From NCBI RefSeq assembly GCF_050908995.1, contig NC_135126.1, forward strand, positions 14,136,001 to 14,200,000: DNA of 64,000 bases, written 5' to 3'. The number at the start of each line of letters is the position of its first letter. Position 1 is the stretch's first letter. The DNA comes from Andrena cerasifolii (Eukaryota > Arthropoda > Insecta > Hymenoptera > Andrenidae). Made by a program: the position numbers and the translations under genes. Below are positions 1-12,896 of this stretch, one piece after another. A model generated the notes under the pieces. It had not been told where the DNA came from. It saw only the letters and a list, made by a program, of their open reading frames with translations, and did no database searches.

Positions 1-685
1 GAGAATGCATTATTGTTTCAAATACCCAAAATAGTTCGAATGCATTCGTGTTTGGACTTATTTTTATCAGCAAAATCACAGCAATACATTGCAATTCTTT
101 TTATTGAGAAACAAATGAAAATGATAGAAATTTCAATTTTTGTCAGCCAAGGTGCCCCTCGTATTTTTTTTTGTCGCGATCAATATTAATTATTAAATTA
201 ATATTCAATCGACGGACCAGACACTTTCAACATTAACGGGAAATTACTGTACTCCTTACTCGTTACCCTTGCGTTTCTTAAAATTATTACTAAACTTGTT
301 GAATTCTTTATGTTTCTATGATCCTCGCACAGTATTCGTGATCACCGCGAACGAAACAGGGGATGCAAGTTTAGGAGTAAACCCCATTAAAATATAAACC
401 ACTCCTCGACCAGCTCGCCGTGCGTGTAATTAAACATTTGGCCAGCCACTTTCCATAAATTCGACGGTCCGATTGATTCGATATGGTGAAGAGATCCGCG
501 GAGCGGAGAGCAAACAGCGAAACGCCATTAAAACGGAACTGATTTTCGGGACGAAGGTATCATTGACCAATCGGCCAAAAGAGATTTAGAAGTGGTTGGG
601 TGCTGCTGTTACCGCGAGCGTAACACTACTATCGCAATCTTTCGCTGGAATTGAACGAGACGCGTGAAATTACACCTGAAAAATA
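1..685. other. Non-coding stretch, nothing recognised
   Basis: AT-rich sequence without a recognisable coding region, RNA gene or clear repeat. No open frame here resembles a known protein. Confidence 0.5.
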
Positions 686-877
686 TTAGGGCAGTGCAAA
701 AATTCTTTCGCTCAGTGTTAGTCACTTCTTTTACTACGCCTACTTGTAGGCACTTTTACCAGAAAATGGCAAAAGATCATAGATAGCCAGTGCTAACTAT
801 AATTAAATTTCAGCAAATTATGTAGCTGCGGTTGAACTGTTCTTCGAAAATGCGAACTGCACGAAATACTTTGATGT
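686..877 (+). mobile_element. Decayed mariner-like fragment
   Basis: The left end after a TA dinucleotide reads TTAGGGCAGTGCAAAAATTC, close to the classic mariner terminal repeat form (TTAGGT.GGTGCAAAAGT). The following sequence (about 705-795) matches, in inverted orientation, the interior of the better preserved element at 23881-24094, including a shared stretch ACCAGAAAA.TGGCAAA followed by CATAGATAGCC. The right end is approximate: a degraded repeat lies near 850-877. There is no transposase reading frame, so this is a non-autonomous deletion derivative. Confidence 0.55.
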
Positions 878-1208
878 TCCTTCGATTACATTATGCGTGC
901 AGTCGTATTTCTCCTATTCAGATTGCGAATTAAATGATTTCAAGCTAAGCATCAAGAAGCAAAAGCAAGATAGCGGCTTTCGCAGTTCATTATTCTTCTG
1001 AATTTATATGAACAAACGTTGCGAGTCCCTGTAAATTAGCGCTTAGTGGTGCCTCTGCTTGGTGGTCCAGAGGATGACGATAGTTTTCAATAACATGTAA
1101 CCGATCGGCGTTTAGTTAGACCTATCATTCAGGTTTGGGCAGATAGGTGCCGCTCCGTTAGTTTGGGTTTAGTATGTTCACTTCGAGAAGAAGAAGAAGA
1201 AGAGCCGG

Positions 1209-1281
1209 CTCTAGGTAGCTTAGCGGTGAAAGCAGTCGCCCGGCAAGCGAAAGATCCCGGGTTCGATCCTCGGTCTAGGCA
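1209..1281 (+). tRNA. tRNA-like sequence, probably a tRNA-derived SINE head or tRNA pseudogene
   Basis: A 73-nt cloverleaf can be drawn. The D stem is GCTT/AAGC (1218-1221 with 1230-1233). The anticodon arm is 1235-1251 with GGC in the anticodon position (1242-1244). The T arm is CCGGG/CTCGG around the loop TTCGATC (1257-1273), and the discriminator is A. The A box (TAGCTTAGCGG) and B box (GGTTCGATCC) of an RNA polymerase III promoter are present. Against a working tRNA: the first acceptor pair is C-C, the acceptor stem has two wobble pairs, the first anticodon-stem pair is mismatched, and residue 33 is C rather than U. A SINE head or a pseudogene fits better than a functional tRNA-Ala. Confidence 0.5.
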
Positions 1282-2780
1282 CCCAATCGGCCGACTCTCT
1301 TTCTCTTACAAACAGTTCGAATATAGTGTCGCATATAGGGACTTAAAAGCAGCGGGAGGCAAAATCCGTAGGACCCTCGAGTATATCTCGCTGACAAATT
1401 CATCGTTCTTTCTGCATATCACTGTTTTACGAACCCGGGGTTTGTAGAAGTACGACCACGTAAGCACAACCCTATAATAAACACCGAAGACCACATTTAA
1501 TCCTTTGCACACTCAGGAATATCGCTTCGCGTACCATTTCAATGAGTTCCAGGTTAGTCGCTACGCGTGCAAGTGAAATTTTCGTCGAAGCAAACCCCGT
1601 AACCCAAACTGTATTGATAAACAAGTAATTTTAACCAGAGCTGCTAAACGACCCCTACCAAAACCAGCCCTCAGCGACTGACGAACATTAACAGAAACCT
1701 GGCCATCTGGCGCCCAAAATTGTTGCACTCTACACGTCCAAACTATCGCGCAGTACAAAAGTGGCCGCGAACATTCAGACTGTTCCGCAGATACGGGAAC
1801 ACTGCCATAGAAAATGCGCCCGGCACAGGGGTAAGCAGACGTCTTTGTACATTGAAGCGAGCCTGAAACAAAACGGTCTCTCCAGCCAGTCTAGCCCGAA
1901 GCTGCTCTGTCGAAACGGAGCCCGAACGAGTCTGATTCCTGTCGTCGTTTATTATTTTTCCCCCCGTAGCCTCATTACGGCGTCACGGCGAAAAGGAGTC
2001 GACGCAACGGCACGGGCAAACAGCGAAATGCCATCAGACGCGACTGATTTCCGAAGCAGACGAGGATATCATTATTCAATCGACCGAGAGGGAGCTGGAG
2101 TGCAGCAGCTCGACTGTATCATTGTCAGGGGGGCAGTAAATAACACTGGGTGTATGGCCGATATACATATAGTGGGCGCATGATTGAACGCGACGATTGC
2201 TGGACGGACAGCCTCCTCTTAACCCGAGCACGAGCCGTTCTTTGATTATATAATGACACCCTCGGCCACCTCACCCCTCCCGCGCGGGATCGCCGCTACG
2301 TATACAACGTTCCGCCATTTCGATCCTGGCCCTGTTCTCGCGATAAAGGCCAACGGACCACCGAAGGGGTTGGAAAACGACCGGAGCTACATTATAATTA
2401 ATCCTATTTCGATAGGAGTGGATGAGTGCTCGGTTGGCAGGTCAGGGGACGCGAGAGAAGCACTTGTGGCGAAAACAGGTGCAACAGTCTAACAGTTGGT
2501 GGTTGCCGTTGAGTAGATTGAGCTGCACGTTGGATACGAGGTCCATTTTTATCTGTACTGAACGATTTTACTTAGCTTCGATTGCATGTGTGTTTGGTGG
2601 ATGGTGCAAATTTGGCAACTCAATTTTCAACCACATCCACCAGTCCAATTGTCTTGAGACTTCGTAGGCGTGCGTGGGTGTGATGACGATACAATTTTTA
2701 TAAAAAAAATTAAAAAATGATAAAATATACAAATATAAAAAATCCACAAAATACTAAAAACTAGAAAATAAAAAAAATTG
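1282..2780. other. Non-coding stretch
   Basis: Moderately GC-rich from 1560 to 2470, so several short frames stay open by chance. None shows a domain or family signature. The stretch 2690-2780 is A-rich and leads into the inverted-repeat element. Confidence 0.45.
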
Positions 2781-3020
2781 TGTTAAACGATTGTACTAAA
2801 AGTGCAGTAAAAATAAAAAATAATTATTTTCTTGTACTACAATTTCGATGGTGTTTTCTCGCTTTAAATGAAATCGTGGCGCAGGGTATTTCATAACAGA
2901 ACATGAATTAATTTAATACAGCACCACGATTTTATTTGAAGTGAGAAAATACTATCGAAATTGTAGTACGAAAAAATAATTATTTTAGTTTTTAGTGCAT
3001 TTTTAGTAAAATCGTTTAAC
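2781..3020. mobile_element. Inverted-repeat element (MITE-like), about 240 bp
   Basis: The two arms, about 2781-2885 and 2917-3020, are imperfect reverse complements. Each begins at the outside with TGTTAAACGATT and contains TACTACAATTTCGAT. The spacer is only about 30 bp, so the whole unit could fold into one hairpin. It has no coding capacity. The arms may extend slightly past the stated ends, because the flanks are A/T-rich. Superfamily is not assignable. Confidence 0.6.
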
Positions 3021-4857
3021 ATAAACTTTGTTTATATATTTTTTTTTATTCGTATACACCTCAGAACGTGTTTATTGGATTCTGATTTCTGTTCTGATTT
3101 AAACCTAGGGCAACGTGAAGCACATATAATTTAATAACACACGAAAGTCACAAAATAGCAGACACGAACGTATTTTTTACCGTATTGTATTATACACGTT
3201 TACTTTTTAAGATCAATAATATAAAAGCTTTTACACTGTAGAATTTGATAAAGTATTTGTTAAAATTATCTTCAACAGATTTGTCACTTCACCCCACTAG
3301 CTGAGTAAAGTGAAAAATAAGTCAGGGAAAGTCAAGTATTTTTATTAAACGCGAGCTTAATCCAGTTAATAATATCTCTCTGACAGTTATTTTAAAAAAT
3401 GTAATTTTCACTGTATTCACTTTCTATTATTGAAATTCAAATTCACATAACTTATCTGACTTGCTCGTTCAGGAATTACGGACTAAATCCATTAGCATTC
3501 GACTAAACAGTCTAGCGCATACACCATATCCGAAAATTATGAGACAAGTCTAGTTAATGATCACAAGAAATGAGCCAGCTGCTTGTTTAGCAAAACCTTC
3601 GATTAATCGTAAGAGACACGGCGTTACTGATGCACTTTAGTGTTACATAACTGAATCTGGGACCAAAGTCAGTCGAGAACTGAACTGGACCTGCGCTAAA
3701 TCGAATCTGAACTCAAACAGGACTTTACAGTGACTTTTTAGGAGGTTTTGGAGCAGGAACAAAGTTATTCTATAGTGCATAAATCAATATCGAAGATGCA
3801 GCATCTAGTAGACAGAAATGTTAGAAATAAAAAGATTCACTCTGAAGAAAAATATTCAACGCGAAAACCATCGAAGCAGTCAAAGTGATTGGTTCATAAT
3901 TTCTTATAAAAATTACTCAAATTTATAACAATGCATTTTTCAGATATTCCATGACTTTTATTGCAATTTGCAAATCATTTTCATTTCTTAAATCACTTAG
4001 GCTTTGGTAGAAATTGGTGTACGTTAATTGTGGGAGGTTCTATTGTTTTCTATTACCTATGACAATGGAGTTAATATTAGAAAAATTGTTTCCCATTCTG
4101 CAATCTGAGGCTTCGTTTCCATAATACGTACTTAGACATCTAATGCTCACCGTGCAGCCTGCTCAAACTTCAGGTTCACGGGAACCTGTAATGGGCTTGT
4201 AATATTACCGATATACATTGTTATTTACATCCTAACTTTCGGAGTAACGATCGTAAGTGGCGAAGTTGTCGAGGAGCAGTGACACGGAATTGAAAACTTC
4301 GAACCCAATTTCGGAGGGAAATGTGTTGCGCGTTACCGTTATGGCAGGGAACGGAATTCCACCTGTCTATACGGTACACCCCGTCGGGACGAATGAATCC
4401 AAAAACAAGAAATACGGAATGGTGATATACCGTTTTTGATTGGATGCTCGAAACGAGGCGAGCCGGCGCATCGGTGCACGTGGCGTCTCTGTTCCCCGAT
4501 ACGAATTACATTTTTTTCACGGGTTAAAGCCGACGACGAGTTTCAGCGAGAAAATATTCGCTCCGGCTGCTATCAACATCAATGTTTCGTGTTGTAAATT
4601 ATAACCCGATAGTTCACGCTTGTCCGTAGTTTTTGGTGCTGGTACTTATAGCAGGTACTTAGTCGTGCAGATGCACGAAATTTAAATGAATAGTAGTAAA
4701 GAATCACGGAATGGATTACGTAGTCTCGTTTAGTTTTTCAGTTATTGTGTGCTAGGTTTGTAGTTCTCATAGAAAAATTATAACTAGAAAGATGTGATTT
4801 ATAGCTTACGCCAGGTACCTAATAAAAATTAGTTTTCTTCATAGTGATTGTTATAGC
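3021..4857. other. Non-coding AT-rich stretch
   Basis: No recognisable gene or strong repeat. The only open frame of note (4257-4439) is short and shows no known motif. Confidence 0.45.
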
Positions 4858-5204
4858 GATTGTAACCCGCCCGGAGCGGGTTACTAGTAACATAAGACAG
4901 TCTGGTTTAGACAGCCACTTAAGGGGGTACTTAACTTCCTAAAAAAATTCCGAAAATGACTGCAATTTTGCTCCGTCCAAGGTGGCCTAACCCCTTTACG
5001 TACTCTGGTCATCCGGCCGAAAGAAATGAGCAATCTTTATGAATTTTTTACCCAATGAATAACAAATATAATCGTGCAAAACTGTTTACATAATATTCAT
5101 CTACTTGTGCCCTGCTCAATTTTTCGGCCAGATGACCCCTTCAGTGGCTGTCTGGACTAGACTGTCTTATGTTACTAGTAACCGGCTCCGAGCGGGTAAC
5201 AATC
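4858..5204. mobile_element. MITE-like element with hairpin-forming termini
   Basis: Terminal inverted repeats of about 60 bp: GATTGTAACCC at the left, and GATTGTTACCC read on the reverse strand from the right. They continue through the identical stretch TTACTAGTAACATAAGACAG. Each terminus is itself palindromic (for example AACCCGCCCGGAGCGGGTT), so each end can form its own small hairpin. The repeat continues inward with AGACAGCCACT / AGTGGCTGTCT. There is no transposase frame. Target duplication and superfamily are unclear. Confidence 0.65.
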
Positions 5205-8200
5205 CCTGTGTTATACTACCAATGTAGTATTTCCATCGAGAAGTTGCAGCATGGAACTTCGGAACGGTCAGAATAGTTTCCCGTATCAGTTGTAAAATAA
5301 TACCATAATTTACCCCCAATTAATTCGAAATATTTATTTATAACTATGCATATCATAAAACCCGGTAATCGAAAATTACAATACATGGATGTCAGCGTTT
5401 CACTTAAAAGTGCATTAGACTCGCAGCTGCAGAGATGCATATGTATTCCTAACACAGTTGCAGATTGAAAATTACCTTCGTCGTGTGCTCAAGAAAGTCA
5501 TTTTTACTTCTAAAATCTAAAACGAATGATATTTGTCGCTACGTTTACCTAATAATACTACAGCTTACTACCATTCTCCATAACACAAAGAAAACCATCA
5601 GAATTAGGTTTGCTAACTTTCGCGAGATGAAAAGAATAAGTAACAATGATTACAGAATGCTAACCACCATTAACAGCAAAACGAGTAGCTTCACAGCAAT
5701 CATCTCCTACAATTTCCATCGTAAAAAAAAAAGAAACCGTTCCTTCAATCCTCGCAGCCCATAAAATACGGTGACCGTGATTCTGTTCGACGTTAACCAG
5801 CGCATCAGGGCGAAAGCTTTCTTCGCAATTACACTCCGCCGCAGTACCTACCGTAATTGCTAACGGGCACGGTATCGCGCGGTAAAAATCTAACGGAAAC
5901 AAATCCGCAGAAGTAATATCACAGGGAACAACGAGCTGTGACGGGGGCGTAATGCACACACGAAAATGAAACGGTATTACAGAGACGGTGGACGGCAGAG
6001 CCCTACGACTACAAAGCCCTGCTGTTGGTGGTTTCGGTAAAACGATACGAAAAATCTGCGTCGTTTGTGGCGCCTCCAGCTGCATAAACTGCAGCTTCCA
6101 CTTTCCCACGGCGTTGCACCCAACGTTTGCAAACATTAAATCCGCATATCGCAAACAGCGGACGCGTGACGTCGTGTAAGGCTAGAACCTGGCTGCGTCT
6201 GCTGCTGAAAAGACGGCTGGGGAATTATTAAAGCGGGACGCGCAAACGAACACCGCCCTGGGAAACGTAATCCCGATGCCGTGAATCCCCCGTTGATTTT
6301 TGTTTAACTCGCACGACGCGGGACTCCAGGCAGCAGTTGACTGACCAGGTTAATTTCTGTGCTTCCTGCACTGGTTGTTCTGTAACTGACGCTACAAGGG
6401 ACAAGTTTAATGACTCTGTGTGGAACAGTGAGGAGGAAGTGTGCGGTGGAATATTATTGTGAGTGGTTCTGTCTTTTAAATATCTACGATGAGTTTGGAT
6501 GCTGTCCAGTGTGCGGCCGCGTGTCTTATTGGGTATTTATTTGTGGGACTTTAATTTAGGCGAGTGATGGATGACACTTTTCAGAGTAAGCTTCGTATTT
6601 GATTCTGAATTTGATTTTACTTCGTATTATTAGATATTGTTAGTATTAGGGGAGGTTGAGTAATTATTGTGTGTTGTGAAAGGGGAATGGAATGAACGTT
6701 GACAATTTTGAAGCTTGCATTGTTTTATACGTGACAAGTGGAAATTAAATATTAACAAATTGGTGAACAAAAATCGAACTAAAAATCAGTTTCAAGCTCT
6801 GGTGTATTTATAAGTAGTTTGCGCTTACTTTCCCATTTAATTTTGTTTAGTAAATTTCATTTTTCGAGTATTGTGTCTCCGAAAGAAAGTTATGTATTAG
6901 AATTTTGTAAATTTACCGTTGATTTGTTGTCACTGCTCGAGGTTAGATATCTTCGTTCAAACCGGCGCTAGTAGCTGCCACCACTGACCCGCACTAATAT
7001 TTTTATCGATATGAATTCTCAATCTCTGTCATTCTGTCGATATAGTTACATACAGTAATTTAGAAAACACGCATATCATTTACGTTTTAGATGCAATTGC
7101 TTGCGATTCCGCGTGTGAATCATTCAACGTCACATCACACGATTCGACAGCACACTCGTCGATTCTTTTTCAAATCCAGAGCATTTGTTCCTAGCTTGAT
7201 CGGTTTTCAAGATATGATAATAATAATAACAATAATTCTTCATTGCGTCAGTAAACATTACGAAAGTAGCAAGAAGACGAAGAAAAACAAATACATATAA
7301 GAAAAGAAGAAAGAGAAAATTAGTAGAATTAAAAATTGTAGAGTGCAAAAGGCGATGTCCAGCTGTCAGCTGTTGTTAACCCATCCACTTAAAATTACTT
7401 AAACCTAACAATGTATACGAAAAATAGACGTGGATAGCCGAATAACGTAATCGCGAGTAAGGACAAAAGGTATAATGAATATCAAAATTTAAAAGGGCCG
7501 AGCGATACTTGCGACAATATTTTATCTTTCTTATTTTTAACTCTGCCACGCTTTGCACTCTTCAAACTCTCGAAGAATATTCTCATGGTTCAAAGTAAAA
7601 TTTTCTCCTGTCGATAAGTTATATCTTTCGTTTATACAAATTCAGAGCGGAAAGGAAGGGAAATACTGTATCCTTGTTGAATAGCTAATACATTTCTGAA
7701 TTAACACTGACGGTGTCGCACAGTGAGTGAAAAGTAAAGGGCCAAAGCGAGTTTCATTTCGTGTTAGGTATTAACAACATCCGAGCCTTTTTGCGCGTCG
7801 GTGAATGGTGTTTGGCTTCCTCAAGGTTTCCATGCTCTCTCGCTTGAAAGCCAGTGAAATACGCTGATACGAGAAACGCTTCGTGTCCGAAAGTTTTCGA
7901 ACAACGTTCAGCCCTGCTGGAGACCTGCGAGCATCGACGAATTGTTCGATAAACCGATTTGCGATACGTTTCCGGAAATTTTCATCCCTAGCCAGAGAAA
8001 CCGTCGATCCGATGACATTTCGCTTATCACCGGCGAACACAGTGGATGTTGTGGGATCTTTTAAAACGTTCGCTCAGAAAAATACGGAACGGCGGCAACA
8101 AAAATTCATATGCAAATAGAACGCAAATAGAATGCTCGTTGGTAAGAAATAGCTTGAAAGCTACCGGGGTTCGTCAATATTCATTAGATGACATTCGTTT

Positions 8201-11200
8201 CGGAATATGAAAAACTGCGGTTCCGTTTATTTTCTTCGCGATTCTTTGCATCCCGTCGCGGGGAAATTGCGGTTCTCTGTACGGACAGACTTCGGGAGAC
8301 TCTGTGTGCAGGGAGATTTGGAACGAGTGTAAAAAAAACTTTGATGGATTGTTCGGGAGGTCGTGCCGAGCAAAAGGCGTTATACAAACATAGAGCCTGT
8401 TGTCAATACTTACATACTTAGTTACAACAGTTTGAAGTTTTAATGCAGTCACCAGCGGCGGATTTAAGGAATAAGGCCCAGGTGGCACACGCTCTGGGAC
8501 GACCTATGTGCGTAACAGAATTGCAAATAAATTTTCGCGCGTGTGGCATCAAAATTATACGAAACAAAAAAAAATGTAAAAAACTGTTTGGATAAAATCA
8601 TATATTCTTTTGGAAAATGAGGCCCTGGTGGGGCCTTCTGGGCATGGGTCACTGTAAAATCTTGAGCTTGGTGCGAAGTGGCCTTTGAGATATTAAAACG
8701 CATTATTAGATATTAGATATTAAAACGAAAATCATTTATTTCTAGGTCATGATTACAATAAATGCCCCAAATATACTCCTCGAGATTGAATGCAGGCATT
8801 ACACCAACAGGTCCACGAAGCGTATCAAGCCTATGATTTTACTGTGACAGTAGCAAAATTTTAAACTCGTAACTATAAATCCGAGTAACTATAAATCGTT
8901 ATTTCACTTTTTACTCAGAATGCCCGTCCAAACGATATATATTGCGCACAAATTATTACGCTGAAAAGAATTGTAATTACTCTGTAAGCTCGTATTGCGT
9001 TACAAAGCCCACAAGAAGCAGTTGAATAAAACGCAAATATTTCTCTATCCACGATAACGTCGTAAAGTCACCCCCAAAGCGCCCGTTAAAACGCAGTGAT
9101 ACGAGGCCAGGATTCCATCAAACTTGAACTTCTCGTCTTCGATATTTCAAGAGGCATGTGCGTATAAAGTATCAGTCTCTACATCCCCTTTTATCCGACT
9201 TCACCTTACTGCAATAAAAAGCAGCTGAAACACACACATTCTCTACGTAGGCACTCTACGTGCTGCCTAGCCTGCCCTACTTTCCGAACTGGCTAGCCAG
9301 CGCGTTACACGGTCGCAGTTCACGAACAAGTTCAGCTTTTCCAATTTTTCGTCGTTCCAACCCCTCCGATATCTCCTCGAAAGAAAAAAGGAAACTGTTG
9401 CACGGTGACGTAAATAGCTCTGCAGTTCTAAAAAGCATCCACAAATCTAACAGCACCGAGAGACTAGGGGCTGTGCCCCTGTAACTCCGAAAAGTATTTC
9501 CAGTTTCCTCGGGACAGAGAGTGGAAGGGTACGAAAGTCGAGGGTCAGGGAGGGAGAAATGTCTATAGCCCCTCCAGTGCTGGTAGTGGATGTTCATTTG
9601 CAGCGACGTGGGCCAGGCAAATCTGACACACGTATCGCGGTCACACTAATGGACAAAAGGGTAATTTGTAATCGCTAATTACATCCAGTTAAATCTGACG
9701 TGTTCGCCCCCGAAACTAGTCGCTACCTGTGACGTTGTCCCTCCCCGCAGCGACCACCCCTGCCGGCGCGCGGTTTCCAGCCACCCTCTGGTCCCGGCCC
9801 TTTCACCCCGGTCCGTCGGAACCCGGCGTCGGTATGATTAGTGCTAGCGATAAGTCGAGACGTCTGGCGTATTCTCGGCGCGTTATCTGCCTGCAATTAG
9901 TTGCGCGTAACGACACGTAATTAAGACAAAAAGCCCTCGAATCGCCCACTGTACACTCCGCCGGTGTCCTTTGTCTCCTCTCCCGGAGCTCGACGGACGT
10001 CTTTGAACGGAGGGGTTGGTTACGTGGCGAAGGACTTTATCGCGATGGAACGGCATTAGCGCGATAGGACCTTGCTCTCGTGGTTGCTTTGCGCGAATTT
10101 CAGGGATCTGCGAGTGCTCGAGGTGTTGGATGTGCACACGTGTTGAGTAGGTATTTGTTTCGTTGTAATGTATTCATTTTTGCTTAGGAGAATTAATGTT
10201 TCTTGGATTTTTTCTGCACCGTCAGAGTTTTCGGTTGATTCGTTTATATAGTTTAAACTACTCGACATTGTCCGGCCTTCTTATATTTAGAACATCCGGA
10301 TTTATGGGAATGTGAAAATCAAACCATAACAATTTAATACTTTAAAGTTTATTCACGCGAGCATTCATTGTTGCGCAATGCTTACTTATATCGTAATGCA
10401 CATAATTATTACAAAGTGTCACGGGGATGAAATCAGGAGGGACGCGGTGTCCAGGTTTTCCTGGTAACCTACATTTTCCGCAGGACAATATAAAAAATAA
10501 ATAAATAAATAAATAAAAGCATGTATCGATGTGCCTCAATTCCATTGTTTCTAAGCTATGAGTAAAATACATTAACCACAGAGATCAAACTTGATATTTG
10601 CCACTAATATTCATAAAGATTTTCCGATAAATTATTGTTCGAACATACACTTCATAAACATTGTTCAACGCGTCTTGAAATGCATAATAAACTGACAGTA
10701 ATAGAAATATATAGTTGCATTAAAAAAGTTAGGTTGATATTTTAATAACAATTTATTAAAAATTCAAGTATTCTATAAAGTTTTCTCCGTCAAATTAGAT
10801 ACTTTTCATGCGAAATTTTGCTTCGCATTTTCAATATGGATTTTAACAAATAAACCATAGTTTTAGCGGAGGAAAAAGAAGGGGCTGCGCACTTTCTCTA
10901 GTTTTATCCACGAAAGCTAAACTTTCATTACTAGCTGTGTCGTTTAACTATTGAAAGAATCTTTAAAAATCTGCACATTGATTAGCCAGATGAGAGAATC
11001 CCACAAAGAACCGAAAGTCGTTTCGCCGTAAATTTTATCGTAGAGGTGATAATATTTAAATCCCGGTGTGATGTATTTATTATACAATTGAGAATCTTTT
11101 TCGTAATGAAATCCCGTAGATCACCCTGGCTCCAACTCTATGCCACGGCGAATGGTAGAAATGCAGGTGGTGCCATGGTGGGGGGAAAAAAAGTTGAGAT

Positions 11201-12496
11201 ACCCTCATATTTCTCTGCCTTATCGTCAAATCCATTTAGGACGACGGAGGAGTAAGTTTGCAGTTATTTATCAAAGCAGCTCCGAGGAACATTACAGCGT
11301 TGCAGCCCTTAGGGAAGTATATTTGTTGTTCAAAATGAAAATGTGTGTCTAGGCCATTGGAAGGGATATGGCGGAGTCGTAAATTAAGTGACGCGTGAGG
11401 AAGGGCGCACGTAAGTGGATAGAATAGACCAAGAAATAGAGCAATGAAATGAAGAAGCTCCTTCATTTCTTCTCTGTCGTCTGACATCATCTACTGTGTT
11501 CGCTAGCCCAAACAACCTTATCAACTTTTATATCGCTTAAGTGTGCCATGAAAAATTTACGATAAAACACGCCCAGTACATACTTTTGTACTTCTTCAAC
11601 AATCAACCCCATACGAACTTGCTTTTAAGTCGTAATCTTCTATTTGTTGTAAAAATGGTACCATCTCGTTGTTTAACACTGGGTAACGGAGGCATCTGAA
11701 AAATGCCTGCCGAGAAAGTTTCGTGCAAAGCGAACTCCGAGCTTGGTTTATTTTCGAAATAAACGTTCGAAAAGTCTAGGGTGATGCATTTGATGCTTCC
11801 CAGAAAATATCCACGTGAAAACATGCTAACGTCACTGAAAATGTTATGTTAGCAGTAGTTTGATATTAACGTAAGAGATTGTCGCTAAGAATTTAATAGG
11901 AGCTCCCATCTTGTCTACGAAATTAATCGGAGCAACTCTTCTACGAATTACTAAATGAAATCCATCTATTATGTACTAACACACCCTGTGCTACTTTGGA
12001 AAGAATATTCTTTGAGTCGATGTCGCAATAAAGCGGGTAAAAACGAAGATGGAACTCTGAGGAATTTAACAGAATTGATACTTTTCTGCAATTGAGTATT
12101 GTAATCCAATTTCCTAATCAGTGTTTAAACTTCTATCTGGAACTCGCGCTCCATTTCACTTCAATAAGTGGTTAAGACGCGTAAGAAGAATCTGCTCCTC
12201 AAGCAAGCAATTGAATCCAGGGACCTGAATCGACTCAATTATTTTCTACGAGGTCGTCTAGAATTGATCGTTTATGCAACACCTCTTGATAGAATTTAAA
12301 TTCGTTTAAATATCATTATATCTATTAAATACGAATTAATTCAGCGTAATAATTTTCTTCGACAAATTCGAGAGTTTCTTGTGTGACGTGTATGAATTAA
12401 CAGGGGGTCATTTTAATGTACTTTTCAAGTCAACTACTCGAAAACATTCTGAATCTATTCCTGATTCCAAATTCACTAGTGACACGCATCTAACAA
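5205..12496. other. Gene-free stretch
   Basis: No coding sequence could be supported on either strand. The longest frames (for example the 164-codon minus-strand frame at 5660-6154) show no family resemblance and overlap frames on the opposite strand. An (AAAT)n microsatellite lies at about 10495-10517. Confidence 0.45.
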
Positions 12497-12896
12497 AGGG
12501 AAGGACACCATGTGGTAGACACCGATTTTGATGAGCCTTGGCACGTTGGATCTATGTCGAGAATATCTTTTGAAGATTTCCCCAAGTTAAAAAGAAAATT
12601 TATAAAAAAAGTAATTTATAAAAAAAATTATAAACTTTTTTTTTAACGTGGAGACATCTTCAAAGGGACTCCAACGCCTCCAGAAGAGAATCTCCCGCGG
12701 GCGTCAGGGTAGTGTGGGATTTCTACCCACTAAAACCCCAGGGCCACTATGAAATTTTTAATAATTTCCTTGTAAATATCTCTATTATCAAGGCCCATTG
12801 GCAGAAACGCTCGGGCACCTATTTACTTATTTTCGACACAGATCCAACGTGCCAAGGCTCATAAAAATCGGTGTCTATCACAAGGTGTCCTCCCCT
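12497..12896. mobile_element. MITE-like element with about 60-bp terminal inverted repeats
   Basis: The left end (GGAAGGACACC, then TAGACACCGATTTT) and the right end are reverse complements over about 60 bp. They share the exact core GAGCCTTGGCACGTTGGATCT. The interior carries a second A/T-rich palindrome (about 12597-12645). No coding frame. No convincing target-site duplication was found. Confidence 0.65.

Noticed and set aside
5660..6154. 164-codon minus-strand frame
   Set aside because: No family resemblance; overlapping open frames on the plus strand suggest chance openness.
8450..8645. GGCGGATTTAAGG-like start resembling hAT ends, with GGGCC blocks
   Set aside because: No matching inverted right end or target duplication could be found; at most a fragment.
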